From: Clavelina lepadiformis
Lineage: Eukaryota; Chordata; Ascidiacea; Aplousobranchia; Clavelinidae
NCBI RefSeq assembly: GCF_947623445.1
Contig: NC_135241.1
Coordinates: 23,500,501-23,564,500, forward strand
DNA: 64,000 bases
Direction: 5' to 3'
Part shown: in pieces, positions 25,801 to 37,522 of the stretch
How positions within the stretch are numbered: position 1 is the first letter of the stretch
How the letters are laid out: each line of letters opens with the position of its first letter
Translations under genes and position numbers: made by a program
Notes under the pieces: model-generated
The model's input: only the letters and a program-made list of their open reading frames with translations
Told to the model about the DNA's origin: nothing
The model's database searches: none

Positions 25801-28800
25801 CTATATCTATTATATATCTAGTATATAACAGGATCATATCTTTACGAAAAAAGTATATTTTTACTAACTTATTGAGCTAGAGTGTCCTTTCAGTGAAGTC
25901 ACAAGTTCACTGTCATTTTTATTAATTTTCAAAACAGTTATTTCACCATTTGCCAAACCAGCAAATACGTAATGTGACTGCACATCATACCTGTAAAAAT
26001 CATATTCTTTATCAATCAATATATTTACTGAGACATATTTCAAATCAGTTGTGTGATTAGGAAAATAGATAGCAAGTAACTGTATCGCATATATTATTAC
26101 AACAAGCTTTGCAAGATAACAAATAAAAGTAAATTGATTATGTGGCTCAAAATACCAACAGGAGGTAGTAAGACCACTGCAATCAATTACTCAATTACTG
26201 CTCAATTACCACTGAATATTATAGAAAGCTCCAAAAAAACTATTTGGGCAGCTTACATAAAAATGATGTTAAAAAAACTCACTCTATGCACAAAGGGTTA
26301 TAAGGTGTTTGGTAACCTCCCAGACGCTGGCCGTTTTGAGTCAAATGCCAGACTATATATCGGTCCTTCCCACACGAAACCATGACATGGGTAGAATGAG
26401 CAAAAACACATCCTGTTGCCTCCTTTTGGTGAGCTGATAAGAACAAATATCAAAAGTTACTATCGCTACTGGTGAGTGATCAGTAATTGTTTAAAGAAAC
26501 AAGAGTTGACCAAAAGGTTAATAAATTATTGTCTAAGTAGAGACCCACATTATAAAGAAATGCTTAACCCTAGGACTACCACAGGGGTCAATTGACCCTT
26601 TTGCCATTTTTTTTTTTATTTTAGCAAGAATTGTTTTCTGCTAGGAACCTCAAACTTTTTTACTTTTATTCTTTCTGGGTATTTGACACATCATCAACAC
26701 GACAATCGAAATTTTTTTTCAAAACCGTTATTTTGGAATGAAAAACGGTGAATTACCACAGGGGTCAATTGACCCCTAAGCCGAAAATATTCATTTGTTC
26801 AGTTACATTTCGAAACAACTTTTACACACAGGTGTACTACACGTTCCACAAACAAACTTTGAACAGTTAGAACATTGTACCCTTGTTTTGTTTGACTGGC
26901 ATATTTTACATTTGGTTCTTTTATTGAGTGGTAATTCTTCTTCAGCATGTTCTCTTGTGCGTTTCAGATGAAAAACTTGGGGAACTGTACGTCTTCTGTT
27001 TTTCTCTGCTAGGCACAGCTTTACAGCCAGTTCGATAATAAAATCCCTTCTCTTTTTAATTTTTATTTGCACATCTTTGCATATTACGTATGCATCCAGT
27101 GTCACAATGTCCAACAAGTTGAAAAATGCAGCAAGTGGCCATCTTCGTGATGCTGCCTTAGTAGAGTAAGCGCGGAGCATTTCATCAGCGGTATCCACCC
27201 CACCCTTACTAGCGTTGTAGTCTAAAATAGCCATTGGTTTCTTCTTGGCTTTATCATCTACCTCCATAACATTGTGAAGTGAAGAAAGTAGATACACTAC
27301 TTTATTCGTCTTCGCTTTATAACTGAGAAGCATAATATTTTCTTGGGAATGTGTGAAAACAAATTTTGAAGTGTACAGTGGCGTATTTTTTCCAAGCTGA
27401 ACATCAGAGGGAATTTCTCGGTTATGGGATCTGATAGTGCCAATAATTGTAGTGTTCCTCTCAAGTAACTTCCTAGCAAGAGCCAATGATGTAAAGAAGT
27501 TGTCAGTAGTTACATTGAGCCCACAGTTCTTGTAAGCTTCCATCAACGACAATACCACATGCTCCCCAAGTCCACCTTCCCGGTCTTCTTTTCCAACATA
27601 AGGAAAAGCTTGCAAAACGTAGTAGGTCGTAGCATCGCACAACATCCAAAACTTTATACCAAATTTCGCTGGCTTTTGGGGCATGTACTGTATGAATGAG
27701 CATCTAAATGTTGATACGAATATAAATTGATACAGAGAGTACAGCTATGGTAATTGTATGCAACAACAAGTATATGTAGCCTTACCTTGATCTGCAAGGG
27801 AAAAGTTGCTCATCGACTGTAACATGTGAATGAGGAAAATAAGACTTTTGGCAGTTGTCCATCACTGCATTCCACAAATCTCGAATTGCTGCAAACTTGT
27901 CAGTTGTCATTTTGTCAAACTTGTCATTTTGTGTTGGAAACTCAGGTGCTCAAATGGTACCATCTCTACTGACTATCTTCTCTCTGTTTGGCGAAGTAGG
28001 GACATCATTTTCCGAACTACTTTCTTCTTGCACAACATCTTGCTCTATGTCAAACTCTTTGTCAATCTCACGTATGCTTGGTTCTGGCTCATCAAAGTCT
28101 TCTTCATCTGAGTCTTCATCAACTCGAAGAATTCTAAGAACTTCTTGTGAATTATACGTTCTATCTGCTGTAAACCTAGACATAGTAGATAACTGCACAC
28201 TACAAATTACAATTTAGCATTTGTCCTAACAGTAGCAACAGCGTTAAAGTCTGAAACAAAAACCGGTGTCTGAGACTAATAGCTACAGAATGTCTGTAGG
28301 ACACAGTAAAGGCGGCTATCTAACGCTCAACTATGAAATTTCAGATACTCGCTGGCTAGGACTGCTGTAAGATTACTGGTATCCTTCAAGCAACTTTACA
28401 AGGCTATCAACTAGATTAGTTTCTTGCTGCTTGTTATCAATGACAAATTCCTTGTCTTCCGCAAAGTTTGCGCCGTCAAAAAGTCACTACATTTATCTCA
28501 AAATCACGATAAGCACTTCAAAAAACTAAGCAAATTATTTAAATCCAGAGAACATTGACTTCACACAATGATATTGTTAGTGTGCAAAGCGAAACAATTA
28601 AAACAGTGTGAGGTCATTAAAGACAAAGGTCACAATGTCTAATCTAATTTCTATAAAAATATATGAGAAAAATGGTGATATTTCCTTAAAAAGCCTTCAT
28701 ATTAAACGCAAGGGTCAATTGACCCCTTTGGTAATTCTCGAAGTAAAAAATTCTGGTAGTTCTAGGGTTAAAATCGAATTCTTATTTCACATTTTTTCGT

Positions 28801-31332
28801 TTTTTGAAGTTTAGGAGGTAATTTTCTTCCATTTAATAAATCGTTTCATTAGAAGCCAATTTTGTTACACAGCACAAAATTCATCTGGACCATAACTGTC
28901 CACACAAAAGTAATGCATGTGAATGACATAATAGTGTGTTTGAACACCTGATGCAAGACATAAATGCCTTGGGACCCGTTCGTTCTAGTCTGGGTCTACT
29001 CTTAATTCATGACATGCATCCTTTAAAGACAAAATGTCTACATAAAATGTTTATAGAACATTTGTCCTGGCATTAAGAATACTTATTCAATTATTTTGTA
29101 AAAGAAGACATGACTAGTGGCAAGAAAAGAATTCTTATTATCCGTGCATCCGCCAAAACTTTAAGACCAAGACAACACAGTTACCAACAAAACTACAAGT
29201 TTCTAAATTTTGTCTTACATTATATGCTCAGTGCATAGTGTAGTCATTAACAATGTTGATCACTACGAAGTTTAAATCAGTGAAAAGGTGATGAATATGT
29301 CGAAAAGACAGTCAAAAACATCTACATCTGTGCATTGTGTTTGCCTGTGAAATAACAAGCAAATGAAGTAGCAATACATCTTTATGACGTCGCCTCATGT
29401 AAGTACACTGCTTGGTTTAACTGAATGAAAACTTAGAATTTGTTTTATAAATAAGCTAAGGGAACTTTTTTCCATATTTCTGCACACAAGAGCAGAATGA
29501 AATGGTCGTCATAAACAAAGTACGATATTATACGTGCATGTGATATCACTGGCCCCACTTGGAAAATCTAGTAAGCAATGCGATATCAGAGTCAAATAAG
29601 TTGCTCAACCAAAACTGGCTTTAGGTGTAATGCAAGCATTTTTGCTTATTTTGAGTTCATTTAGTTCATTATATATACATAATTTAGCCTGGCACATAAA
29701 ACTGTGAAAAGTATTTTATCTCATTTAAATTTAACAAGATATGTGTGTTGCAATTACCACAGTATCACAAATAGTATAATGTACATTGTGCATAGTATTG
29801 TCATAACTCATTATACAAGCACTATTGATAGCTGATACCTAAATATGTTCTTCTGTGATCAACACGATTATAGTCTTCCGAAACTTCAAATTCCTAAACA
29901 AATATGAGACAAATATATTTCTAATAGCACAAAATTCTATGTTGGTGAACTTACGATTAAAATTGTACAATGATCGCAACACTACGTGGCATCCATAATC
30001 TCAGAATCAAAAATACCATTGAACCACTTACATCAATGTTGCCGTTGTCTTGTCCAACAAAAAGACGTTTTGATTCAGGAGAATAGAACATGCTTGAGCA
30101 AGGGGCTAAAAACATTATAATATAGGACTTTTTATTCCACTTATGTAGTACCGTATGTCATTACCTGTGCAAGTTGTAACATATTTTCGACAAAATTATC
30201 AGTGAGACCAATAATTTTCACTTAAACTTTAGAAAACTTATTGCGCATCATAGGTTGACTAGCTTGCACATCACATAATTTCACTCATAACCAGCTTATA
30301 CGACAAATGGAAAACATCACTTACAGGCAACAAAATGACAAACACTTGGCCAATATTGCCCTGTTTCGCGTTTCAGCCACACTCTGATTGACCTGGAAGA
30401 AAAAACAATATTATTATACAATATGCAAATAAAAAAATATTCCTATAGTCTTCAAAGTTTCCAGAACCACTTGTAGCAATTGTTGCTGAAATTCGAAAGA
30501 TAATAAATTGATTGGTGGTCAAAAACTTTCCATGACAAGCTGGCATAAATCCTATAAATGACAACTTAGTAAATGACGCCTACAAATGACGCTTCCAAAG
30601 TATATAACTAATGACAAAAATTGATAAATCCATGCTGCTTCATAAAATACTACCAAAATTGTAAAGTTAGAATTACTCCAAACCCATTGACTACAAGTAG
30701 TTAAGTTACCACTCAGTGGAGTCTGAGTGCTAGTATCCCTAGTGCTAGCTAGTGTTAGTATAGTACTGTAGTATGAATATTAACCATTTTTGTAATTTTA
30801 CCATTCGTATCTCGTAGCCCACAGATTTGTGTCAAATCGTTTATTTTATGAGTAGAAAACAATAACGAAACATTGTTTGGTTGCCGATAAAGGTGGCAGA
30901 ATGTTTTACGAAGCTTGGTGTAATTTCATACTTCATGAAAACCCGGTTCATTAATTATGGACTTCATTCAATGAAGTCATTTATTATTTATATTTTCATA
31001 AACCTGTATAAAATGTTCTATGTATTGAGTTTTATCATCATTAAGTACCACAACGACAAAACAAGGCCCTACCAGACCTTGTACAAAACATTTCCTAAGA
31101 CCACCAGTGGCATACTGTTGCTAGCTGTGCATTGTGCAGCTGTCATAAAAAGAATATCAGGCTAAAAAATTATAACTTCTATATTTGCTTACTTGTCTTC
31201 ACTGACAGTAATAAGACCATCTTCATTTGGCGTGAAGACTGCTCCTCTCACCACATCAATGGTGTCATCATCGATACGACTGAAAAGAATCGGTTGCCTT
31301 TGCTGTGACCTCGTCTTGATTTCAGCAGCCAT
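22846..31332 (-). CDS. WDFY2: WDFY1/2-type WD-repeat and FYVE-domain protein
   Basis: WDFY1/2 proteins bind PI3P on early endosomes through a FYVE finger set inside a WD40 propeller. Twelve exons sum to 1209 nt (402 aa; family about 400-410): 31193-31332, 30325-30392, 30032-30105, 29839-29893, 26283-26433, 25869-25990, 25397-25514, 25217-25322, 24179-24291, 23762-23881, 23221-23329, 22846-22878. The protein starts [22 protein letters not shown] blocks include [28 protein letters not shown] and [11 protein letters not shown]. The FYVE finger spans about 288-355, with CTKC, the PI3P-binding RQHHCRKCG (311-318), CASC and CEEC. A last WD segment ends [11 protein letters not shown]. The acceptor at 25322 reads AAGGAG, so two sites 3 nt apart could be used. 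WDFY1 and WDFY2 cannot be separated. Intron 4 carries a piggyBac element and intron 10 a hAT-type MITE. Confidence 0.95.
23403..23693. mobile_element. hAT-type MITE in WDFY intron 10
   Basis: A 291-bp non-coding element bounded by inverted repeats CAGTGGTTCCCAAACT (left) and, read inward from the right end, CAGTGATTCCCAAACT, with one mismatch. A perfect 8-bp duplication CATAAGGA flanks it at 23395-23402 and 23694-23701. The CAGTG-type ends plus an 8-bp target duplication are the hallmarks of the hAT superfamily. There is no transposase, so it is non-autonomous. Confidence 0.88.
26568..28767 (-). mobile_element. Degenerate piggyBac transposon in WDFY intron 4
   Basis: A 2200-bp element flanked by the piggyBac target TTAA at 26564-26567 and 28768-28771. 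Terminal inverted repeats are CCCTAGGACTACCA (left) and CCCTAGAACTACCA (right, read inward). A perfect palindrome, GGGTCAATTGACCC, occurs three times near the ends: 26585-26598, 26762-26775 and 28712-28725. The transposase remnant lies on the minus strand, the same orientation as the host gene. The ends are well preserved, so mobilisation by an active relative remains possible (inference). Confidence 0.92.
26803..28198 (-). pseudogene. piggyBac transposase, broken copy
   Basis: piggyBac transposases cut and paste DNA at TTAA. The N-terminal acidic segment (from [10 protein letters not shown], 28183) runs to SRDGTI and then meets TGA at 27950-27952, where a Trp is usual. Right after it the sequence resumes at [10 protein letters not shown], so roughly 150 residues of the usual N-terminal domain are missing. 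The catalytic part is otherwise open. D1 is in TVDEQLF. An 82-bp GT-AG intron-like gap follows at 27704-27785, and joining across it restores the usual RC-FIQYMP block. D2 is in TTDNFFTS and D3 in [11 protein letters not shown]-terminal Cys-rich finger ([20 protein letters not shown]) ends at the stop at 26803. The large deletion and the nonsense codon indicate an inactive copy. Confidence 0.88.
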
Positions 31333-33099
31333 ATTAATTTATGTACATTAACAGATGTTTTACAAGGTAGGGTTTGGAGCTCACGCAGTGGAAGCTCTTT
31401 TTATTGGTTCATCAGAAATTTCTTAACTGAATTTGCAATAAAAACACTGCAACAAACAAAATTAACTAAACAGACCTTCAAAATATCATCTGATAACGAT
31501 GTTATAAAACGTACCTGAGTAATAAGAAATAAGTTTTGGCATGAAGGGACGAACAGGCAATGCTGCCTTTGTTTGTTAATCAATGAGTCCCTTCATTGCA
31601 AAACAGGACAAGTTTTTGGTTCTGTATATATCCTTTTTATCTGGTTTCACAAAACAAAAAAGTATTATATTGTCAACAAGTCAGTAAAGAAAGAGTTTTT
31701 ACGAAAATTAAATTCAAGCCCGTTCAGCCTCAATGCATAGTACCTCATGTTAGCTAACTTTTTCAAAATGACGAGAACAACAAACCAAATAGAAGTGGAA
31801 AAACGGTTTCGATGTTACCAAATTCACAACTTTAAAGGCGAAAAAAGGTTTACTACCCGTTTGAAGTGTTATAAATAAGCCAAGCAAACCTGATAACTTA
31901 GCATGTAATTTTTCTGGGTTCCCGGTTGCTATAAAACCTAAATGTTAGCTCTGGTACCAAAATCCAGCTCAATGGATGCGCAAGAGGCACTCAAATTTTG
32001 CAGTCAAACACAACGCTTAATGTAGCCTTAAGTGGGTCTAGTACAGAAGCGCACAACCACCTCAAAAGGTCCGAGTTATGCCGTCACAATGTCATCATCA
32101 TGTTTTGACGTCATAAAAATTACCTTCAACTTGACCTGGGAAATCTCCGTAGAAGGGCAAAAAATTACGGACTTTTCGAGCATTTACTAGGCTACACTAC
32201 CTTTCCGTCAATAAACCGAAAACTTTTATAAGCTAAAATGACGTCATGACGCTTATTTCTACTCTGTCAAAAGATATTCACCCTACCTAAACCACAACCT
32301 CTTCAAAGCGGGACTGAAATGGGACCATCTCAAGGAAACAACAAAATCGTGCGATAAAAATAGCAATCCCAATTAAGTGGCGTCTACCAGATGCCACCAC
32401 ATAACAAACGAAGTAATCTATAGTTTTCATTAAAACCATAATGTCTGTTAGACAAGTTGGAAAAACAACTCTAAATCTGGCAAGCATACATAGGAGGGCC
32501 CGCCCTGGTTCTCCGTTGAGACTTTATTTTAATTGCGCCACCACGTGGCCAGTTTTGGGGTAACAAATTAAAGACAAGTTAACCCACCGATAGTTGGCGC
32601 TGTGTTGGATCTTTGCCAAAAACAAAGCTTGTTGCGGGTAGATAATAATTAATAATTGTCTGTAAAAAAATACTTTTTCGTATTTAGGTGGTAGAAAACT
32701 TGTGGCCCAAATGGCGTGACTTGAGGGAAAGAATTCCACAACCTTTCCACTAAACGGGGAAGATAGGTGATTAAGCCAAGATTACTACAAGTGAAAAATA
32801 CATCAAGAAAATAAGGTGAAAATAGGATAACTTTTTCTACTTGTTTTCACGTGGATAAGTGATGCTAGAATGTGGAAACCAAATATCAACGCTTATTCAA
32901 CCATTCAAAGTGAAAAACAAGTGTTTGGTTCATTGGGAAATTCCTCCCGATTCCAACGATGCGGTATTAACTTTGACGTGTGCAACTCGGTTGTGCACTA
33001 CTGCACTGGGTGCCTGCTACATAATCGGATCGTTTTTATTTTTTGATCTTGTCATATTGTCATTTCGTACTTCAGTGGGGAACGACAGATAAAATGACC
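31333..33099. other. Upstream region of the WDFY gene, no gene seen
   Basis: The interval holds the WDFY promoter on its left side. I see no exon chain, RNA gene or element with readable ends. Open frames here are short and low in complexity. The stretch 33018-33099 is shared with 37900-37975 and probably belongs to the gypsy-derived sequence that follows. Confidence 0.4.
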
Positions 33100-33800
33100 A
33101 TCGTCATATCGTCACGTCGTCAAGAAGGTATGGTGGCCTGGTATTGGTAAAGACAGTGAACGGTTCTGTAAATCGTGTTACGGTTGCCAACTTGTTTCAA
33201 AACCAGTTAGTCCTGAACCAATAAGTAGAGTACGGAATTACCATCTGGCCCCTGGCAACACTTAGCAGTTGATTTAATGGGACCACTACTTTCGGGAGAT
33301 GGTATTTCTGTAGTTGTTGATTATTATAGTAGGTATTTCGAAGTGGGTGTTGTGAAATCGATTGTGTCGTCAAAAATAATTGCTAGTCTTCAACGCTATC
33401 GTTCTACAGATTATAGTACTACTGGAGTTAGTCCAGCTGAAGTGTTGTTTAAGCGTAAAATACGTACCGAGTTACCTGAGTTTGATTCATCGTGTTTTGA
33501 TGATTTACAATTTGCTCGCGATCATGATCCAGGAGAATAAGCAAAAGGGGAAGGACCATGCAGATGTAAGACGGTCTACTGGGCATAGTGATGTTAAACC
33601 TGGGGACACTGTGTTAATTAAACACAATGTGCGTGATAAAATTATTTACTACATTCTATAAAGAACATTTTGTTGTGGTAGAGAAACATGGAAACAGTGT
33701 TGTGGTTGATAATGCTGGAGTGCAGTAAAAACGTAATGTGACGCATGTAAAGAAATTTAATGCTGATAATGATGCAATTGATTTGATTGTGATAAGGGGG
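33100..33800 (+). pseudogene. Ty3/gypsy retrotransposon integrase fragment, decayed
   Basis: Plus-strand sequence reads as parts of a gypsy-type integrase: VWWPGIGKDSERFCKSC with CYGC (zinc-binding N-terminal end), PWQHLAVDLMGPL leading into VVVDYYSRYFEV (core start with first catalytic Asp), then STDYSTTGVSPAEVLF and KIRTELPEFD (core end), and KPGDTVLIKHN plus KRNVTHVKKFN (C-terminal domain). The middle of the catalytic core between ASLQ and RYRSTDY is missing. There is a frameshift near 33245-33260, another near 33660 and in-frame stops. It is clearly non-functional. No LTRs were identified. Confidence 0.8.
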
Positions 33801-34278
33801 AAACACCGGAACCCTCTAATAATCCTGATTAATCTACGGACTCAAGAAACCAGGGCGTTATGATGATTTTGTGCAATGTGATTTTTGAGTTTTTCAAGCT
33901 TTGATGATCCTGTTTTACGCGCAGTGAACTGTGTTCTTCAATGTTAGCAAAATTCAGGTAATAGGGAATTATACATTTGACATGGGAGGAAATGTAGTGT
34001 CCGTATTAGCGCCACCATGTGTTTATTGCTGTGTTAGGTTGGACAAACTGCGATCATGTTGCGAGTTGACATTGGCAATAAAAGTCATTCTTTTGGAGCG
34101 TGTAAGCAAGCGAATGTTACAAAGTCTAGATCAAAAACCCAACTCAACAATTTCCAGTGGCGATCTCCACTGACAATTACCGTAAAATTTGAGTTGTCGT
34201 TTTTGGCCAATCGAGATTTTGACAAAAACTTGGGTAATTCCTCTGCTATACTCAACACACCACCGCATGCAACGTTCG

Positions 34279-34284
34279 TTTATT
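34279..34284 (-). promoter_or_regulatory. Poly(A) signal of racemase-family gene copy A
   Basis: AATAAA on the minus strand, 137 nt past the stop codon; it is conserved at the same place in copy B. Confidence 0.55.
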
Positions 34285-34420
34285 GCCAAAAATTTAAAAA
34301 GTCTGGAACATGATTCAATGTACAAAATGCAGACTAAAAATGAATAACAATGGCAGCCTGTTCAGTCAGTGTAGCACTTGACAATAACAAGCATTTAAGT
34401 ATTAAAAACACTTTACTCAT

Positions 34421-36254
34421 TCATGCAATCAAGAAGCCCTCTTTTAAACCATCCTGTGCTTCAGCTGTAAATGTGGCAGTTCCAGTGTAGTAGGCGTTGC
34501 CACATATCTCAACTCTAACTGCACTGTACTCACCACAATGAGTCTCCTCAACTGCAGTTGCTTTGAACCTGAAATACATAGCTGTGATGACTTTCAATAA
34601 ATGATATGATAATTAATAAATAAATGATATGATAATTAATAAATAAATGATAATTCAATCAAAAAATATCAATTAAAAACTTCACAATTGCAAACGAAAA
34701 AATGCAATGCACACTCACGAGGAATTTGTCAAAGGGTTTTCAATCTCAACACTTTCATCAAGCCCTATCAGTTTCTTATGATGAAGCAAAGCCACCCTGG
34801 CCGTGCTACCAGAACCACATGGACTTCTGTCAACCTTGATAAACACAGAGCTAAAGCAACTACAAAACTGTTACTGTGTAACGACTATTTGATTAATATT
34901 TGAGAATAATAGAATCAAATTTTAATCATATATATAAAAATCTTACTTGAGCATCTGCAAACACTGTTAAATTGAAATATGGTTCAGTCATATCATCAGT
35001 GAATATTACTCCAAACAGGTAACTCAAGTCTGCACTCTCCGGGTGCACTATTGCTTCCTGTTTCAAATAAGTGATTAAAACTTTGATACAAAAATACCTT
35101 TTATTGTCTGTATGGTGTGAGACCAACCTGGGCTTTTACAACACTGGCAATGGTGCTTGCTGCTGATCTAATCTGCTCAATTGGTGAGTTTTTGTTTAGC
35201 CCCACATCGTTCAATGGCAAGAATGCATAAAATGCTCCACCATATGCAAGGTCAACTTTTAGAGTGCCATAAGCGGGCACAGAAACCTCAATATCTGTGA
35301 CAAATTATTACAACAACCATATAACCACCACTGCAATAAAATGCTATTACCATACACCACAAACAATTAAAAATTTCTTCAATTCACCTGACTTAACTGT
35401 AAAGGAAGGAACACTTCTAAATCTGACAGAACTTGTAAGCCCATTTGCGCAGTTAACAAATGTCTTTACCAAGCCACATGGACATTGAATGTTTATTTCA
35501 GTCTCAGGCTCCTTATAGGGCACAAGCTTATTGTCAACACAATATCTAAAACAACGTTAATGGCAGGACAAATTTCGCCCTTTATCATAAAAGCCGGTAG
35601 TCCGTGTAAGCAAAATCTATTTACTTAAAAACTCAAACCCACCGAGTCTCACCTCTATACAAAGGAAAGATGGTTTTTATTGTGGCAAAATATGCCCAAG
35701 TCCTAACACAACAAAGTCATGTACAAATGTTGATATGTGACTGGTGTCTGCACTCACCTTCCGAGAGCGACAACAGCATGACCACACATTGTGCTGTAAC
35801 CTTCATTATGAAGGAAAAGAAAGGCCACATCAGCATTTGCTATGTCTGGTACAACTTGAACTGCTCCGAACATATCATAATGGCCACGTGGTTCATATAT
35901 GATAAATCTAGGCAACAATGACAAACAGTTTAAATAAACTGTAGGTGTAGGTCGGTATGCATAATTCAGGAATTTATGATAAGGTGTGTTTCTCTGGTTA
36001 AATGCTTGTATATCTGAACAATGTTTCGTGAAGATAACAATACCTGTTAAATAGCAGCAATATACAGTGATTAAGCGTATAATTTCAGCCATTTTTCTCG
36101 GCACTCACTTTCTTAAAGCATCCAAGTTATCTTTCACAAACTTTTGCTTGTCTAGGATTGTTTTACCAACAATTTCAGGATATCCAGATTTAATTATCCG
36201 CAAAGGCTCACCGCCAGTGTGCATTTCAACGGTATTTATCACAATATTTTCCAT
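34421..36254 (-). CDS. L3HYPDH: Proline racemase / L3HYPDH-family enzyme, copy A (two-cysteine type)
   Basis: Family enzymes act on proline or hydroxyproline: racemases and epimerases use two catalytic cysteines, while L3HYPDH dehydrates trans-3-hydroxy-L-proline. Seven exons sum to 996 nt (331 aa): 36109-36254, 35758-35907, 35388-35545, 35128-35294, 34947-35057, 34719-34834, 34421-34568. Motifs: MHTGGEPLRII, EPRGHYDMFGAV, the first catalytic site STMCGH (C90), NIQCPCGLVK, VDLAYGGAFYAF and VDRSPCGSGSTAR, whose C250 is the second site. Human L3HYPDH has Thr at that position, so the sequence predicts epimerase or racemase chemistry. The C-terminus matches the family (CGNAYYTGTATF). The frame is intact with GT-AG introns. 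It is near-identical to copy B at 41304-43100; among the differences are DMF/DMY, IANADV/IPNADV and FLHNEGY/FTHNEGY. The family call is firm; the exact substrate is inference. Confidence 0.93.
34602..34652. repeat. Short AT-rich tandem repeat in copy A intron 6
   Basis: An AATAAATGATATGATAATT unit occurs twice and continues partly into a third copy. Copy B has only a single AATAAATGATAATT at the matching place, so the array expanded after the duplication or shrank in B. Confidence 0.7.
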
Positions 36255-36320
36255 TGTTAAACACCAATTTTTCAACACTGTTAAGATTAGCTCCTAGTGA
36301 CCAAAAAACCAAACACATTA

Positions 36321-36936
36321 TCACCCGGTTCTAGGTCGATTCAACCCCGGACGATTCAACCCAGGACCATTCAATGATTCAACCCATGGATGATTCAACC
36401 CAAGACCATTCAACCCAGGACGATTGAAACCACGGATTATTCAACCAACGGACGATTCAACCCGCGGACCTTTCAACCCACGGAAGATTCAACCCATGGA
36501 CGATTCAACCGCGGACGATTCGACAGTGGTATAGTTGTATTATATTGCTGTACTGGCATTGCATAATCTGGTATGGCTAGGCTATCCAAGATATAATGGG
36601 TGGTCATTCATCATTGTAATCTGTCATAGTAGGCTAGCCTAAATGGGCTAATGAAAGCATTTCAATTCTGCTATAGAGTACTATAACAAGCGCCCGATAA
36701 CAAACTGCGTAGACATTTTTGTAAACGGATAAAATCGTCCGTGGGTCTAAAGGTCCGTAGGTTGAATGGTCCGTGGGTTGAATCGTCTGTGGGTTGAATA
36801 ATCGTCTGTGGGTTGAATCGTTCTAGGTTGAAAGATCCTGGGTTGAACCGTCCTGGGTTGAATCGTCCGCGGTTGAATCGTCCGCGGTTGAATCGTCCGC
36901 GGTTGAATCTTCCGTGGGTTGAATCGTCCGATCACC
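36321..36936. mobile_element. Foldback-type element with minisatellite-like inverted arms
   Basis: The left arm (about 36331-36530) is a run of about a dozen degenerate 15-16-bp units, consensus GATTCAACCCRYGGAC. The right arm (about 36735-36930) is a similar run in inverted orientation (GTCCGYGGGTTGAATC). A central unique part of about 200 bp separates them. Copy B of the duplication lacks the insert, and a TTA is repeated at both borders (36318-36320 and 36937-36939). Terminal inverted repeats built of short tandem repeats are typical of foldback elements. No coding capacity is seen. Confidence 0.8.
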
Positions 36937-37070
36937 TTAATACCCAATCCCAGTGTTAACAATGCAAATGCGATAAAAACCCGATGTAACAACAGACTCA
37001 TCAAAGCAGAGTGTGGATTAAACTAACTTTCATGTTTTTCCTGTATTACGATAAGGCACTTTTAAGAACA

Positions 37071-37522
37071 TGTAATGAAATGGTTGTTCATCGTTCCTTA
37101 GCCTGTAAGGACGACCACTTCAATTACAAAGTTTGTCTGTAGAATTGTTGTATGTCCTCGATAATAAATGAGTCTCAGGTCGTTGTTTCGCTTCTCTTAA
37201 TCTTAGAATCAATTGTACACCATGACAACTGTATAAACTGGTTATATTGTTTCTTGTTTAAACGATTACATTAAATAAGACATTGTGACAGCTACACAAT
37301 AAAGTCGACCACTTTCTATGGTTAACTTCGTAGACTGTAACGCATTGAACAACTATGAATAACAACACACGCAAAGCAGGCATGCACGACATTTTTGTCA
37401 CGACTTAATACGATAAGCAGAGAGGAATCGATTACGTAACGCAATGCTTTGCTTTGCCGATTTCCGTAAACAAGTATTCTATGCGGCATTCGATTTGCAA
37501 GCAATTTTATAATATCATCACA
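37071..37522. mobile_element. MITE with 4-bp target duplication, copy with altered left end
   Basis: A 452-bp insert absent from copy B. It begins TGTAATGA and ends ATCATCACA. AACA is duplicated at 37067-37070 and 37523-37526, and the empty site in copy B reads GAAGAACACATC. The right half matches the right end of the element at 59124-59693 almost base for base. The left arm is diverged or rearranged and no longer pairs along its length. Confidence 0.85.

Noticed and set aside
36747..37004. 85-codon frame with repeated QPRTI units, looking like a repeat protein
   Set aside because: It is the right arm of the foldback element translated; the repeat is at DNA level and continues inverted in the other arm.
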